Source of the DNA: Lysinibacillus mangiferihumi
GTDB lineage: Bacteria > Bacillota > Bacilli > Bacillales_A > Planococcaceae
Direction of reading: 5' to 3'
NCBI RefSeq assembly: GCF_003049665.1
Contig: NZ_PYWM01000039.1
Coordinates: 1 to 40,026, forward strand
DNA length: 40,026 bases
Shown here: one piece after another, positions 7,234 to 18,000 of the stretch
Position numbering within the stretch: position 1 is the first letter of the stretch
How the letters are laid out: every line of letters starts with the position of its first letter
Position numbers and translations under genes: made by a program
Notes under the pieces: generated by a model
Told to the model about the DNA's origin: nothing
Seen by the model: only the letters and a program-made list of their open reading frames with translations
The model's database searches: none

Positions 7234-7898
7234 CCTTTAATCGCAGCCTCACCAGCAGCTAAAATCTCTTGAAGTGCCGCTGTACGATCCTCTTTACTAT
7301 AAATCGCTGAACCTGCTACAAAAATAGTTGCACCTGCTTTTGCACACGGAACAATTGTTTCGGCATTAATACCACCATCAATTTCAATCGCAACGTCTAA
7401 ATTACGCTCTTTAATAATTGTGGATAATGCTTCAATTTTAGGTACAACAGAATGAATGAATTTTTGACCACCAAATCCAGGATTTACAGTCATGAATAAC
7501 ACCATATCAATATCTTCTAAAATGTGCTGAATCGTTTCAATCGGTGTATGTGGATTTAAAACGACACCTGGCTTAACACCGTAAGAACGAATTAATTGAA
7601 TTGTACGATGTAAATGGCGGCAAGCCTCTACATGTACCGTAATATAGTCTGCTCCTGCTTTGGCAAATTGTTCAATATATTGATCTGGATTTTCAATCAT
7701 TAAATGAACATCTAATGGTAAATCAGTTAAAGGACGAATCGCATCCAACACAATGGACCCAAATGAAATATTCGGTACAAAATGACCGTCCATTACGTCG
7801 ATATGAATAAGCTTTGCACCTGCTCGTTCTACGTCTTTTACTTCTTCTCCTAGTTTAGCAAAGTTTGCTGCTAAAATTGATGGTGCTATTTGTATCAT
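7230..7898 (-). CDS. rpe: Ribulose-phosphate 3-epimerase
   Basis: A 222-residue TIM-barrel enzyme that interconverts ribulose 5-phosphate and xylulose 5-phosphate in the pentose phosphate pathway. Visible features: APSILAANF at the N-terminus, HIDVMDGHFVPN with metal His32 and catalytic Asp34, DVHLM with His65, NPGFGGQ (139-145) as phosphate/lid loop, and EIDGGIN with catalytic Asp174. It lies 2 bp after rsgA and overlaps thiN by 4 bp, so it is translationally coupled within the long operon. Confidence 0.97.
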   Translation of the reverse strand: MIQIAPSILAANFAKLGEEVKDVERAGAKLIHIDVMDGHFVPNISFGSIVLDAIRPLTDLPLDVHLMIENPDQYIEQFAKAGADYITVHVEACRHLHRTIQLIRSYGVKPGVVLNPHTPIETIQHILEDIDMVLFMTVNPGFGGQKFIHSVVPKIEALSTIIKERNLDVAIEIDGGINAETIVPCAKAGATIFVAGSAIYSKEDRTAALQEILAAGEAAIKG

Positions 7899-7900
7899 GA

Positions 7901-8785
7901 TTAATACCTCGGCTTTCGATCCATAATTTCTTGCATAAATTGTTCATAATGTTTGTAACGGTACTCGCGTATTTCGCCAGCTTCGACTGCAGCTTTAACC
8001 GCACATTTTGGTTCTTTTAAATGTAAACAGCCTCTAAATTTACAATCCTCAGCAATTCGCGTTATCTCTGGGAAACATGCCCCTAGCTCTTCTTTTTCAA
8101 TTTCATCAAAATCAAACGAACTAAAGCCAGGCGTATCCGCCAATAAACCATCACATACTTCTATCAGCTCAACATGGCGGGTCGTATGCTTTCCTCGCCC
8201 TAAGCTCTGTGAAATAATGCCTGTTTTTAAATTTAAATCAGGTATTAACGTATTGAGAAGCGTCGATTTTCCAACACCAGATTGTCCCGCAAGCACCGAT
8301 GTCTTTCCTTTTAAAATCGGCTGAAGACGTTCTACTAATTCTTCTTCACCTTTATAAGTTTGAAGCACCGTATACCCTATGTTTTCATAATCTGCGATAT
8401 AGCCCTGTAATTCCTCACGCTCATCGTCTTGTAATAAGTCCATCTTCGTCAGACAGATAATGGGGTGGACATGAAATGACTCTAAAACAACTAGAAAACG
8501 ATCCAGTAAAATCGTATTGAAGTTCGGCTCTTTTACTGAAAACACTAAAATGCCTTGATCGATATTGGCGATTGGCGGACGAACTAGTTCATTTTGACGA
8601 TCAATAATTTTTTGAATCGTACCATCCGAGCCTTCCGTTTCAAGTGTATACTCTACAAGATCACCGACGAGTGGCGATTCTCCCCGATTGCGAAAGACGC
8701 CACGTCCTCGGCACTGTATAAGTTCCTTCCCATCGTAAACATAATAATAACCACTTAACGCTTTACGTATTTGGCCTTGCGCCAT
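7901..8785 (-). CDS. rsgA: Small ribosomal subunit biogenesis GTPase RsgA
   Basis: A 294-residue circularly permuted GTPase that checks late 30S subunit maturation. There is an N-terminal OB-fold (about 1-70). The GTPase motifs come in permuted order: TKMD (113-116, G4), GQSGVGKST (167-175, G1) and DTPG (217-220, G3). A C-terminal zinc site follows, with Cys248, Cys253, His255 and Cys261. Length is normal. It lies 11 bp after prkC and 2 bp before rpe. In Bacillus this gene neighbours prkC/prpC, and RsgA-type GTPases are known kinase targets there. Confidence 0.97.
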   Translation of the reverse strand: MAQGQIRKALSGYYYVYDGKELIQCRGRGVFRNRGESPLVGDLVEYTLETEGSDGTIQKIIDRQNELVRPPIANIDQGILVFSVKEPNFNTILLDRFLVVLESFHVHPIICLTKMDLLQDDEREELQGYIADYENIGYTVLQTYKGEEELVERLQPILKGKTSVLAGQSGVGKSTLLNTLIPDLNLKTGIISQSLGRGKHTTRHVELIEVCDGLLADTPGFSSFDFDEIEKEELGACFPEITRIAEDCKFRGCLHLKEPKCAVKAAVEAGEIREYRYKHYEQFMQEIMDRKPRY

Positions 8786-8796
8786 CCAATTCCCCC

Positions 8797-10767
8797 TTAT
8801 TTAACATCATCGTAATTAAAACTATCCGACTCAATAATTTCTGAATCACGGATAATTTTATAAGCCGCTTCTTCGCCTTCTACAATGACAAGTTGTATTT
8901 TGTATTGTTGGTCACTAGTAATGGTGAATTCATCAAAAGCTTTCACCATTGTATGATTTTTATCTTGAATTTCAATGCGGATTACTTGTTCAGCGCCTTC
9001 TTCAGTCGGTTCATATGGAATTAAAACATTTTTAATAAATGTTTTCACTGGTTTTTCTGCAGGTCCTTTACTTAAAACAACTGCAATTGTATCGCCTTCC
9101 ATTAAGCTGGTACCTGGTTTTGGCGTTTGCGAAATTACACTACCTGCTGGAACAGTATCATTATACTCTTCGCGAACAGTGCGCCATTTCAGCCCTACTC
9201 TTTTTACGTAATCATCCATTTGAGCTTTCGTATAATTCGCTACACTATCAACTGTAATCATTTTTACACCTTGGCTAATCGTAAATGTAATCGTTGCATC
9301 TTTAGCGATTATTTCTGCTCCTTCTTGCGGATCTTGCTCAATAATTTGCCCTTCAGGCAGTTTGGAATGCACATAATTTTTTTGGATGATTAACTTATCC
9401 TTTAACAAAGCCTCAACTTGACTAATTTGTTGTCCAGTATAGTCATCAATTTTAACCGTTTCGACACCAAGACTAACTATTAATTCGATTTCTGTTCCTT
9501 GAACACGCTTCGCATCTTTTTCCGGATCGGTTTCAATGACTTTGCCCTTCTCAATATCTTCAGAATTTCGCTCTTCTTGTTGTTCGGCAACAACAAAGCC
9601 AGCTTCTTGTAATTTCTTTGTCGCATCTTCTACCGTTAAATTGGTCACATCAGGTACGGCAATTTTTTTCGGACTAAATAAATCTGTTGCAAATAAAAAG
9701 AAAAGGAACATCGCAATCACGACGATGAATAACCCTGCCACATACTTTGGCCACTTTTTCTTTTGTTTGACCGGCTCTACTTTTTCAACAGGTTTTTTCG
9801 CTTCTACCTTCTTTTGTGAGATTGGTTCCATTGCTCTTGTTTTAGTCAAATCTTCATCTTTTCGGATAAACTGTTCCTTAATGATAGGAATGGCTCTTGT
9901 CGCATCATTATCAATAGGAATTGTAAATTTTGGTTCATTGATACGAGCTGATGATAATACTGTTTCCAAGTCCTCTTGCATTTCTTCTACCGTAGCATAG
10001 CGATGGGATGCATCTTTAGCAGTGGCCTTTAACACGACATTTTCAAGACTTTGTGGAATGGTACCATCAAATGCTCGAACAGATGGCGTCTCTGATTGCA
10101 AATGTTTAAGAGCAATTGAAACAGCCGACTCACCAGAGAATGGCAATTCGCCGGTAAGTAATTCATATAAGACAATTCCAAGCGCATAAATATCTGATTT
10201 ATTTGTTGCCGTTCCACCACGTGCTTGCTCTGGTGATAAATAATGGACAGTGCCCAACACAGAGTTTGTTTGGGTGAAAGATGTGGCACTTAGCGTCATA
10301 GCTATTCCAAAATCCGTTATTTTCACATTTCCTTCCGCATCCATTAAAATATTTTGCGGTTTAATGTCACGGTGAATAATATGATTTTCATGGGCATTGG
10401 CAATCGCTGACGTTAATTGCTTCATAATATGCACACTTCGAGCAGGAGAAATCGGTGCAAATTCCTGTATGTACTGCTTTAACGTCTTTCCTTGAACATA
10501 TTCCATGACAATATAATGTAAGTCTCCATCATCACCTACATCATAAATACTAACAATATTCGGATGTGTAAGGCTTGTAACTGAAAGTGCCTCACGTTGA
10601 AAACGTCGATGTAATTCATCCTCATTGGTAAAATCATAGCGTAATATTTTTATCGCTACGTCCCTATTTAATATCATATCATGCGCCAAGTATACATTGG
10701 ACATGCCTCCGCCACCAATGAGTTCTATAATTTTATAGCGGTCACTAATTCGTTTCCCTACAAGCAT
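8797..10767 (-). CDS. prkC: PASTA-domain serine/threonine kinase PrkC
   Basis: A 656-residue membrane kinase. The cytoplasmic kinase domain (about 10-270) has the glycine loop GGGGMSNVYL, Lys40 in AIKIL, HRDIKPQN (132-139) and DFG (152-154), with activation-loop threonines after it. A basic juxtamembrane linker leads to one membrane helix (about 342-361). Outside are three PASTA repeats (about 368-434, 435-503, 504-570), which bind muropeptides/peptidoglycan in the family, then a C-terminal extracellular segment of about 85 residues. It signals cell-wall state in growth and spore germination. It sits 2 bp after its partner phosphatase prpC, the standard pairing. Confidence 0.97.
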   Translation of the reverse strand: MLVGKRISDRYKIIELIGGGGMSNVYLAHDMILNRDVAIKILRYDFTNEDELHRRFQREALSVTSLTHPNIVSIYDVGDDGDLHYIVMEYVQGKTLKQYIQEFAPISPARSVHIMKQLTSAIANAHENHIIHRDIKPQNILMDAEGNVKITDFGIAMTLSATSFTQTNSVLGTVHYLSPEQARGGTATNKSDIYALGIVLYELLTGELPFSGESAVSIALKHLQSETPSVRAFDGTIPQSLENVVLKATAKDASHRYATVEEMQEDLETVLSSARINEPKFTIPIDNDATRAIPIIKEQFIRKDEDLTKTRAMEPISQKKVEAKKPVEKVEPVKQKKKWPKYVAGLFIVVIAMFLFFLFATDLFSPKKIAVPDVTNLTVEDATKKLQEAGFVVAEQQEERNSEDIEKGKVIETDPEKDAKRVQGTEIELIVSLGVETVKIDDYTGQQISQVEALLKDKLIIQKNYVHSKLPEGQIIEQDPQEGAEIIAKDATITFTISQGVKMITVDSVANYTKAQMDDYVKRVGLKWRTVREEYNDTVPAGSVISQTPKPGTSLMEGDTIAVVLSKGPAEKPVKTFIKNVLIPYEPTEEGAEQVIRIEIQDKNHTMVKAFDEFTITSDQQYKIQLVIVEGEEAAYKIIRDSEIIESDSFNYDDVK

Positions 10768-10769
10768 AC

Positions 10770-11522
10770 TTACACCTCCTCATCTTGCCTTGTGAGTAAC
10801 ACGAGGGAGATATTGTCTTCCCCCCCGCTTGCATTTGCTAGTTCTACAAGCTTTCGCCCTTTTTCTTCAATTACATCTGGATAGGTAATGATAGATGCCA
10901 TTTCATACACTGATAGTTTATTACTTAAACCGTCAGAACAAATGAGTAAATACGATTTTGGCGCTAGCTCTACTTCATAAAAGTCTGGTTCAATAGTTTC
11001 CTCTGTTCCAACAGCTTTTAAAATGAAATTTTTCTTCGGATGCGTCAATGCTTCCTCTTCGCTAATTTCACCGTTTTCAAGCAGAACATTAACATAGGAG
11101 TGATCTCTTGTTATTTGTTGTGCGCCATCATCAAAGAAATAATACACGCGACTATCACCAACATGTGCAATGAAGCAATAATTCCCTTCAATTAACACGG
11201 CGATAAACGTCGTCCCCATTCCTTTACAGTCTTCGTGTGATAAAGAATAGTTGAATATATTGGTATTTAAAAGCTTAACTGCTTGTCGTAACCATTCTTT
11301 TTTTGATGTCATAGTTGCAAAATGATGTGCCTCTGCTTGTAAAAACACCGTTTCCATTTGTTTCATTGCCATATCACTCGCTACATCGCCAGCATTATGA
11401 CCACCCATGCCGTCGGCCACAAGTGCGAGTGCGAGCCCATCTGGACGTTTAAAAAAGGCAGCGCGGTCTTCATTAATTGCTCGTTTTAAACCAATATCAC
11501 TTTCGACTGTGTATTTCATCAC
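10770..11522 (-). CDS. prpC: PP2C-type protein phosphatase PrpC
   Basis: A 250-residue Stp-type phosphatase that reverses PrkC phosphorylation. The two-metal site residues are in ADGMGGHNAGDVAS, AHVGDSRVYYF, ICSDGLSN and GGEDNISLVLL, all in the expected order, and the N-terminal DIGLKRAINEDRA motif is present. It is cytoplasmic and single-domain. It lies 3 bp after rlmN and 2 bp before prkC, so phosphatase and kinase are made from the same message. Confidence 0.97.
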   Translation of the reverse strand: MMKYTVESDIGLKRAINEDRAAFFKRPDGLALALVADGMGGHNAGDVASDMAMKQMETVFLQAEAHHFATMTSKKEWLRQAVKLLNTNIFNYSLSHEDCKGMGTTFIAVLIEGNYCFIAHVGDSRVYYFFDDGAQQITRDHSYVNVLLENGEISEEEALTHPKKNFILKAVGTEETIEPDFYEVELAPKSYLLICSDGLSNKLSVYEMASIITYPDVIEEKGRKLVELANASGGEDNISLVLLTRQDEEV

Positions 11523-11525
11523 TGG

Positions 11526-12668
11526 TCACCTCGTTTCTTCAGATCTCTCTTTCGCACGTAATTGTCCGCAAGCCGCATCAATATCTGAACCTTGCTCTCT
11601 ACGGATTGTTACGTTAATACCATTTTTCTTTAATGTTTTCTCAAAAGCAAAAATTTTACTACGAGATGTGCGAATATAATCACGTTCTGGTACGTAGTTT
11701 ACAGGAATTAAGTTAACGTGGCACTTTATCCCTTTTATAAGAGCAGATAATTCTTCTGCCACTTCAACTGAATCATTTTCACCAGACATTAAACCATACT
11801 CAAAACTAACACGACGTCCCGTTTTTTTCGTATAGTAACGAACGGCTTCCATCAGTTCATCTAATTTGTAGGCACGTGCAATAGGCATTAGTTTTTGACG
11901 AGCCTCTTGGTTCGGTGCGTGCAAGGATACGGCAAAGTTAATTTGAAGCTGTTCATCAGCAAATTGATAAATTTTTGGTACAATGCCCGATGTTGAAACG
12001 GTAATATGACGAGCCCCAATGTTTAAGCCCTTTTCATGATTGATTACTTTTAGGAAATTCATCATAGCATCGTAATTATCGAAAGGTTCGCCTATGCCCA
12101 TTATAACGATATGAGATACGCGTTCGTTTACTTCATCTAAAGCTTGCTGTACTTTGACAACTTGCTCTACAATTTCCCCCGCTAGTAAATGACGTTTTAA
12201 GCCACCTAACGTTGATGCACAGAACGTACAACCAATTCGACAGCCCACTTGCGTTGTGACACAAACAGAGTTGCCATATTCATGGCGCATTAAAACTGTT
12301 TCAATGGAATAGCCATCTTGTAATTGGAATAAAAATTTAATCGTACCATCTTTTGATTCTTGTTTAATAATCGTTGACAAAGTTGTTAAAGCAAAACTTG
12401 CCTCTAGCTTGTCACGTAATGCTTTGGATAGATTAGACATTTCTTCAAATGTTTTTACTCGTTTATTGTATAGCCAATCAAAAATTTGTGCAGCGCGGAA
12501 TGCTTTTTCCCCATTTTCTTTTAGCCATTCTTCTAATTGGTGCGGTTGTAATGAATAAATGGATTCTTTTAAATTCGGTTTTTCTTTTTTCGCACGTCGA
12601 ACAGGCTGATCTTCCGCTTCCTCGACTAAATCATTAATACGTTCATTAAATTGCTCTTGATCCACCAT
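11526..12668 (-). CDS. rlmN: Dual-specificity RNA methyltransferase RlmN
   Basis: A 380-residue radical SAM enzyme that makes 2-methyladenosine at position 2503 of 23S rRNA and at A37 of some tRNAs. The iron-sulfur cysteines are Cys143, Cys147 and Cys150 (GCRIGCTFC). The two catalytic cysteines of the family match Cys136 (SVCVTTQ) and Cys367 (DAACGQLR). The SAM-binding [10 protein letters not shown] is also visible. The first 30 residues form a charged extension before the usual [14 protein letters not shown] start. It overlaps the end of rsmB by one base. Loss or change of this enzyme alters sensitivity to ribosome-targeting antibiotics in other species. Confidence 0.97.
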   Translation of the reverse strand: MVDQEQFNERINDLVEEAEDQPVRRAKKEKPNLKESIYSLQPHQLEEWLKENGEKAFRAAQIFDWLYNKRVKTFEEMSNLSKALRDKLEASFALTTLSTIIKQESKDGTIKFLFQLQDGYSIETVLMRHEYGNSVCVTTQVGCRIGCTFCASTLGGLKRHLLAGEIVEQVVKVQQALDEVNERVSHIVIMGIGEPFDNYDAMMNFLKVINHEKGLNIGARHITVSTSGIVPKIYQFADEQLQINFAVSLHAPNQEARQKLMPIARAYKLDELMEAVRYYTKKTGRRVSFEYGLMSGENDSVEVAEELSALIKGIKCHVNLIPVNYVPERDYIRTSRSKIFAFEKTLKKNGINVTIRREQGSDIDAACGQLRAKERSEETR

Positions 12669-14029
12669 TAGTTGGATTCTCCTTTTTTACGAAAGGCCGC
12701 GACGAAGAAACCATCGCTGCCGAAGTCTTGTGGAAAGACTTGAAGCATGCCATTTGCTTGCTTTTCCGCTAATTTTGTTGGTAAAGATTCTAGTTGTATA
12801 GCTTCCATTTCTGGATGCTCTGTTAAAAAGGCCTCAACAGTGCCTTCATTTTCTTGTTTATCGACTGTGCATGTACTATAGACAAGCTTGCCATCTTGTT
12901 TTAATACTTTCGTTGCCGCATCAAGTAGCGCCAGTTGAATTTTTTGAAGATTTTCTAAATCCTCTTCACGCTTCGTATATTTAATATCTGGCTTACGACG
13001 CATAACACCTAAGCCACTACAAGGTGCATCGACTAACACCGCATCGAACGATTCCAATTGTAAAAAGTCTGGAGCCTTGCGTCCATCAATCGGAGCCGTT
13101 TCTACAATATCAAGTCCTAGACGTTCTGTATTATGGTCGATTAAATCTAATTTATGTGGGTGTAAATCCGTAGCTAAAATAGAACCTTTATTGCCCATTT
13201 TCTCCGCAAGATGCGTCGTTTTACCACCTGGTGCTGCACACATATCTAAGACGCGCATTCCAGGAGAAGGATTCAACACATTTGCAGGAATCATGGAGCT
13301 TTCATCTTGAATGGTAATGACACCATCTTGAAATGCCTTTGTACGGGCAGGTTGCCCATTTGTTACGTGTAGACATTCCGGCATTAGGTCACTTTGCTGT
13401 ACTGTTAAGCCTTCCGCTTGTAAACTGGCAATCGCTTGTTCTGGTGTTGCCACGGTTCTATTGACGCGCACCGTTTGCACCGGCGGAACATTATTTTCGT
13501 GAAGCATTGCTGTCGCTACTTCCAGACCATAATTATGAACAAAGCGTTCAACTAACCATTGTGGATGACTCGTTGCAATAGCAAGACGTTCGATAGGATC
13601 TGTTATATCCTCTGTCGATCTTACGCCTTGACGCAAGATAGAACGCAAAATACCATTGACTGTGGAAGCAATACCTTGGTGTCCACGACGTTTTGCAATT
13701 TCTACCGCTTCGTTTACGGCTGCATGCGGTGGTATACGTGTTAAATAGTGCATTTGATATAACGACAAACGCAATAGCCAACGCACCCAATGATCTAGTT
13801 TACCACGAATAAAGGGCTCTAAATAGTAGTCAAGGGTCATTTTATATTGAAGCGTCCCATACGTAATTTCTGTTAAAAGTGCACGATCCTTCGCTTCAAT
13901 TTTATGGCGTTTAATCGTTTCGTGTAAAAGTAAATTACTATACGCTTGGTTTTTATCTACTGCTAGTAGGATAGAAAGTGCGGCATCTCGTACATTGCCA
14001 TCCCAAATTACTACGCTTTTTTTACTCAT
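12668..14029 (-). CDS. rsmB: 16S rRNA m5C967 methyltransferase RsmB
   Basis: A 453-residue enzyme with an N-terminal NusB-like RNA-binding domain (about 10-140) and a C-terminal Rossmann methyltransferase (about 180-450). SAM and catalytic motifs are [18 protein letters not shown] (AAPGGK 265-270), DAPCSGLG with Cys337, and YSTCT with the nucleophile Cys387. Its ATG overlaps the fmt stop by four bases and its stop overlaps the rlmN start by one base. The fmt-rsmB-rlmN order is conserved in Firmicutes. Confidence 0.97.
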   Translation of the reverse strand: MSKKSVVIWDGNVRDAALSILLAVDKNQAYSNLLLHETIKRHKIEAKDRALLTEITYGTLQYKMTLDYYLEPFIRGKLDHWVRWLLRLSLYQMHYLTRIPPHAAVNEAVEIAKRRGHQGIASTVNGILRSILRQGVRSTEDITDPIERLAIATSHPQWLVERFVHNYGLEVATAMLHENNVPPVQTVRVNRTVATPEQAIASLQAEGLTVQQSDLMPECLHVTNGQPARTKAFQDGVITIQDESSMIPANVLNPSPGMRVLDMCAAPGGKTTHLAEKMGNKGSILATDLHPHKLDLIDHNTERLGLDIVETAPIDGRKAPDFLQLESFDAVLVDAPCSGLGVMRRKPDIKYTKREEDLENLQKIQLALLDAATKVLKQDGKLVYSTCTVDKQENEGTVEAFLTEHPEMEAIQLESLPTKLAEKQANGMLQVFPQDFGSDGFFVAAFRKKGESN

Positions 14030-14967
14030 TTAAATTGGTCCCCGATCTGTAATTTCGAACCTGTGCCTCGCAAATAATCCTCTGCCGTCATTCGTTTTTT
14101 TCCTGCTGGTTGAATATCGTATAATGCTAGTGCTGTCCCATTGCCAGCCGCAACTTCAAAATGATCCTTTGCAATTGCTACCACTGTACCAGGTGTCACG
14201 TTATGTTTCGCTTGTCCAACTTGTGCCCACCAAATTTTAAAGTTACCTTCTTCAAATGTTGTATAGGCTACTGGCCAAGGGTGTAATCCTCGCACTTGAT
14301 TGTAGAGAGTTGTGGCATCCTTTGTCCAATCAATTCGCTCTTGTTCTCGCGATATATTGCTGGCAAATGTCACTTGTGTTTCATCTTGTACTGTCCGGCT
14401 ATTTGTTCTATTAATAATAGAAGGAAGTGTTTCTTTTAATAGCTCACACCCTACAACACTTAGTTTATTAAATAGACCACCTGTATGGTCATCTTCTTCA
14501 ATAGCAATTGCCTTTTGAGATATGATATCGCCTGCATCTAACTTCTCCGCCATATACATAATCGTTACGCCTGTTTCTTTTTCACCATCGATAATAGCTT
14601 GGTGAATTGGCGCTCCACCTCGATATTTCGGTAAAAGGGAGGCATGCACATTAATGCAGCCAAGCGGCGGTGCATCGAGCAATTCTTTCGGTAAAATTTG
14701 CCCAAAAGCTGCTGTAATTACGATATCCGGTTGTAAATCCAGTATTTGCTGTAATTCCTCAGAGCCACGTAGCTTTTCTGGTTGAATAACAGACAATCCT
14801 AATTCCAATGCTGCTGCTTTAACAGGTGGCGGTGTTAGCACTCGCTTACGCCCAACTGGTCGATCTGGTTGCGTCACAACAGCCTTGATATCATAGCCCT
14901 CATTGTGTAGCATACGCAAAATTGGCGCTGAGAAATCAGGTGTCCCCATAAAAATAATTGACGTCAT
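14026..14967 (-). CDS. fmt: Methionyl-tRNA formyltransferase
   Basis: A 313-residue enzyme that formylates initiator Met-tRNA with 10-formyl-tetrahydrofolate. The N-terminal Rossmann domain starts [14 protein letters not shown]. Catalytic residues are Asn106 and His108 ([16 protein letters not shown]) and Asp144 (LDAGDII). The C-terminal OB domain (about 205-313) binds tRNA. One base separates it from def, whose product removes the formyl group again. Length and order are normal. Confidence 0.97.
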   Translation of the reverse strand: MTSIIFMGTPDFSAPILRMLHNEGYDIKAVVTQPDRPVGRKRVLTPPPVKAAALELGLSVIQPEKLRGSEELQQILDLQPDIVITAAFGQILPKELLDAPPLGCINVHASLLPKYRGGAPIHQAIIDGEKETGVTIMYMAEKLDAGDIISQKAIAIEEDDHTGGLFNKLSVVGCELLKETLPSIINRTNSRTVQDETQVTFASNISREQERIDWTKDATTLYNQVRGLHPWPVAYTTFEEGNFKIWWAQVGQAKHNVTPGTVVAIAKDHFEVAAGNGTALALYDIQPAGKKRMTAEDYLRGTGSKLQIGDQFK

Positions 14968-14968
14968 A

Positions 14969-15463
14969 TTATTCCTCCTCTTCTGCGTACATTTCTTCTA
15001 GCTCTTCTTCTGTCACAATGCGTTTAATTTTAGAATCAAATAATATACCATCTAAATGATCGATTTCATGTAAAATCGCTCGCGCTTCAAAGCCACCAGC
15101 TTCAAGCTCATAGACACGCCCTTCTCGGTCACAAGCTTCAATTTTTACATAATCAGGACGTTCAACTTCACCATATAATCCTGGGAAGCTTAAGCACCCT
15201 TCGATATCCACTTCTGCTCCGTCTGTTTTAATAACAGTAGGGTTAATCATTTCTAAAATATCTCTTTCTTCACCTAGCTCGACAATTGCCACGCGTAGCC
15301 CAACATTAATTTGTGGTGCAGCAATCCCAACGCCATCATATTCCACCATCGTGTCGTATAAATCATCAAGTAATGCAATAATTTCTTCGTTAATTTCTGT
15401 TACTTCAGCACATGGTGTAGATAATACTTTTGCTGGATGTTCGATTACTTTTTTAATCGCCAT
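14969..15463 (-). CDS. def: Peptide deformylase
   Basis: A 164-residue metalloenzyme that removes formyl from nascent proteins. The three motifs are GVGIAAPQ (44-51), EGCLSFPG with metal ligand Cys90, and HEIDH with His132, Glu133 and His136. The short form with EGCLS and an acidic C-terminus (EEMYAEEEE) fits the Def-1 type that sits beside fmt, not the longer DefB type. The 122 bp between it and priA hold no gene that I can support; a possible -10 TATAAT near 15483 lies too close to the ribosome site to be convincing. Confidence 0.97.
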   Translation of the reverse strand: MAIKKVIEHPAKVLSTPCAEVTEINEEIIALLDDLYDTMVEYDGVGIAAPQINVGLRVAIVELGEERDILEMINPTVIKTDGAEVDIEGCLSFPGLYGEVERPDYVKIEACDREGRVYELEAGGFEARAILHEIDHLDGILFDSKIKRIVTEEELEEMYAEEEE

Positions 15464-15585
15464 TTTTCGTTCCTCATTTCTATTATATAAGACGCTCTCT
15501 TGCCTTCATTTCACTCTTAGGCAAATCGCCATTTAAATCCATTGTGCGGTAGTCAAGCTTGCTAGAAAAGAGCTATTGCGCCTTT

Positions 15586-18000
15586 TTATATCGTAGACGG
15601 GTCTAAATCAACCGTCATTAATATCCCCTGTTTAATCCATTCTGCTCGATACATCGCAAGTAAACGTTGCAAGACAGGTATCAGATTTGGTTCAATTTTA
15701 TATTTTATCAAACATTGATAGCGATATCTATTTTGGAGACGGCTAATACTTGCAACTGTTGGGCCAATAATGGACACTTGATTGGATAAATTTCCTCGAA
15801 GCCAATCTGCAGCACGTCCCGCATACTCTGCTGCCATCATGACATCTTCATGCGATACTTGTATAAGTGCAACGAAATAATAAGGTGGGTAGCCCGAACG
15901 ACGGCGTAAAAACATTTCTCGTTCATAAAATGGCTCGTAATCTTGTACTTTAGCTAATTCAATTGCATAATGCTCAGGCGTATAAGTTTGGATTACGACT
16001 TCTCCCGCTTTATCATGACGACCTGCTCTACCACTTACCTGTGTAAGTAATTGGAAAGTTCGCTCCGCAGCACGGTAATCTGGTAAATGTAATGAAGTAT
16101 CAGCACTTAGCACACCAACAAGTGTAATATTAGGAAAATCAAGTCCCTTTGCAATCATTTGCGTACCGAGTAAAATATCAGCTTGCCCCTCACCAAATGC
16201 TTGCAAAATCTCTTCATGTGCCCCCTTGTGCTTTGTTGTATCAACATCCATTCGTAATACCCGTGCTTCTGGAAATAGTTTATAGATTTCTTCTTCTACC
16301 TTTTGTGTCCCTGTACCAAAATATCGAATATGCTCACTTTGACATTGCGGGCAAATTTGTGGCACCTGTTCTTCATAACCACAGTAATGACACTTAAGTT
16401 TTTCGGTTGTGCGATGATAGGTTAATGAAATATCACAGTTCGGACATTGCACGACCGTCCCACAATCACGACATAGCACAAAGGACGAATAACCTCTTCG
16501 ATTTAAAAACAACACCATCTGTTCTTGTCGTTCAAGTCGTGTCCGTATCCCTTCAATCAGTAGTTCCGAAAACATCGAGCGATTTCCTTTTTGAAGTTCC
16601 TCTCGCATATCTGCAACATATACAGTTGGCATTGCTTGATGCAGCGCACGCTGTTTTAACGTTAATAGTGTATAGACCCCTTTTTTCGCACGTGCATATG
16701 ACTCAAGAGCGGGTGTCGCACTACCTAAAATAACAGGACAACGGTAATATTGGCTTCGCCAAATGGCTACATCTCTCGCATGGTAACGGGGTGAATCTTC
16801 CTGCTTGTAAGTCGATTCATGCTCTTCATCTAAGATAATTAGCCCTAAATTAGTAAAGGGTGCGAAAATGGCTGAACGGGCACCTACTACAACGCTTACT
16901 TTCCCTTGTTGAATTTTACGCCACTCATCATACTTCTCTCCAACAGATAACCCACTATGCATCACGGCAACCATCTCACCAAAACGACTACGAAAACGCT
17001 CCGTCATTTGGGGCGTTAACGAAATTTCAGGCACTAGCATAATAGCTTCCTTGCCGTCATTTAAAACCTTTTGAATCGCTTGCAAGTAAACTTCCGTTTT
17101 GCCACTACCTGTAACACCTTGCAATAAAAAGGTGGAAGCAGATTGTGTCTCAATAGAATGCGTAATTGCTTTTAATGCAACTGCTTGTTCGTCCGTTAAT
17201 TGTAAGGACTGTGTACGTGCAACATCCTTTGTAAAAGGATCGCGATACACTTCTTCTTGTATAAAACTTGCTGCTCCTTTTTCAATAACCGCTTGTAATA
17301 CAGCAGCAGAGACAGAGGTTGCTTCATAAATTTGCTGTGGTGTAAAAACTTCACCTAAATGCGAAGCCATCCATTCAATTAAAGAACGTTGCTTCGCAGC
17401 TCTTGATGCCTCTTGCATAGCATTGCTTAATGCTTGTTCGTCCTCAGTTATCTTTACCATACGAACTGCTTTTACATTGCCTTGTTGCTTCACGACATTT
17501 TCTATTTTTACAATTTTATCGGCAATTAACGTTTTTAAGAGCGGCAATAATCCTGCCCGTTCAAATTCCTTAAAGTTTGCCTGTTGTCGCTTCCCGAAAA
17601 TTTGTTGGACAGCCATTGGCAAAATCGTTTGATAATTGAGTAATTTGACGATTTTTTCATACTTAGCTCGTAATGCGGAGGGTAGCATTACTTGCAAAGC
17701 ATCAATTTCATAGCAAATTGTTTCATTTTTAAGCCACTTTGCCATCAACAACATTTCTTCAGTAAAAACAGGCTCTATATCTAAAATTTGAGCAAGCGGC
17801 TTTATTTTATTTGTCGGAACATCTGTCTCATGTTTTAAACCTACAACAAATCCTAGTACATTTCTCGGTCCAAATGGTACTTTTACACGACAGCCTTTCT
17901 CTATAACAGCTACCCATTCTACAGGAACCGCATAGTCAAATGAGCGATCCACATGGTATGTTGAAACATCCACTATGATCTCTGCGTATAAAACGTTCAT
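15586..18000 (-). CDS. priA: Primosomal protein N' (replication restart helicase PriA)
   Basis: An 804-residue superfamily 2 helicase that loads the replicative helicase at stalled forks. An N-terminal DNA 3'-end-binding domain (about 1-105) is followed by a winged helix, then helicase lobes with Walker A GVTGSGKT (295-302) and DEEH (391-394). The zinc-binding insertion follows (about 505-545: CRDCG, CPNC, CHYC, CPQC pairs), with the C-terminal motifs GTQMIAKGLDFPN and QVSGRAGR. Its ATG overlaps the coaBC stop by four bases. The length is typical of Firmicutes. Confidence 0.97.
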   Translation of the reverse strand: MNVLYAEIIVDVSTYHVDRSFDYAVPVEWVAVIEKGCRVKVPFGPRNVLGFVVGLKHETDVPTNKIKPLAQILDIEPVFTEEMLLMAKWLKNETICYEIDALQVMLPSALRAKYEKIVKLLNYQTILPMAVQQIFGKRQQANFKEFERAGLLPLLKTLIADKIVKIENVVKQQGNVKAVRMVKITEDEQALSNAMQEASRAAKQRSLIEWMASHLGEVFTPQQIYEATSVSAAVLQAVIEKGAASFIQEEVYRDPFTKDVARTQSLQLTDEQAVALKAITHSIETQSASTFLLQGVTGSGKTEVYLQAIQKVLNDGKEAIMLVPEISLTPQMTERFRSRFGEMVAVMHSGLSVGEKYDEWRKIQQGKVSVVVGARSAIFAPFTNLGLIILDEEHESTYKQEDSPRYHARDVAIWRSQYYRCPVILGSATPALESYARAKKGVYTLLTLKQRALHQAMPTVYVADMREELQKGNRSMFSELLIEGIRTRLERQEQMVLFLNRRGYSSFVLCRDCGTVVQCPNCDISLTYHRTTEKLKCHYCGYEEQVPQICPQCQSEHIRYFGTGTQKVEEEIYKLFPEARVLRMDVDTTKHKGAHEEILQAFGEGQADILLGTQMIAKGLDFPNITLVGVLSADTSLHLPDYRAAERTFQLLTQVSGRAGRHDKAGEVVIQTYTPEHYAIELAKVQDYEPFYEREMFLRRRSGYPPYYFVALIQVSHEDVMMAAEYAGRAADWLRGNLSNQVSIIGPTVASISRLQNRYRYQCLIKYKIEPNLIPVLQRLLAMYRAEWIKQGILMTVDLDPSTI

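Noticed and set aside
9536..10000. 154-codon open frame on the plus strand
   Set aside because: It lies antisense within prkC, which has full kinase and PASTA motifs in the other strand.
15495..15581. Short minus-strand frame containing MDLNGDLPKSEMKARERLI between priA and def
   Set aside because: It looks protein-like, but there is no ribosome site, the ATG-started part is only 19 codons and I recognise no family. It may be a remnant of a gene end.
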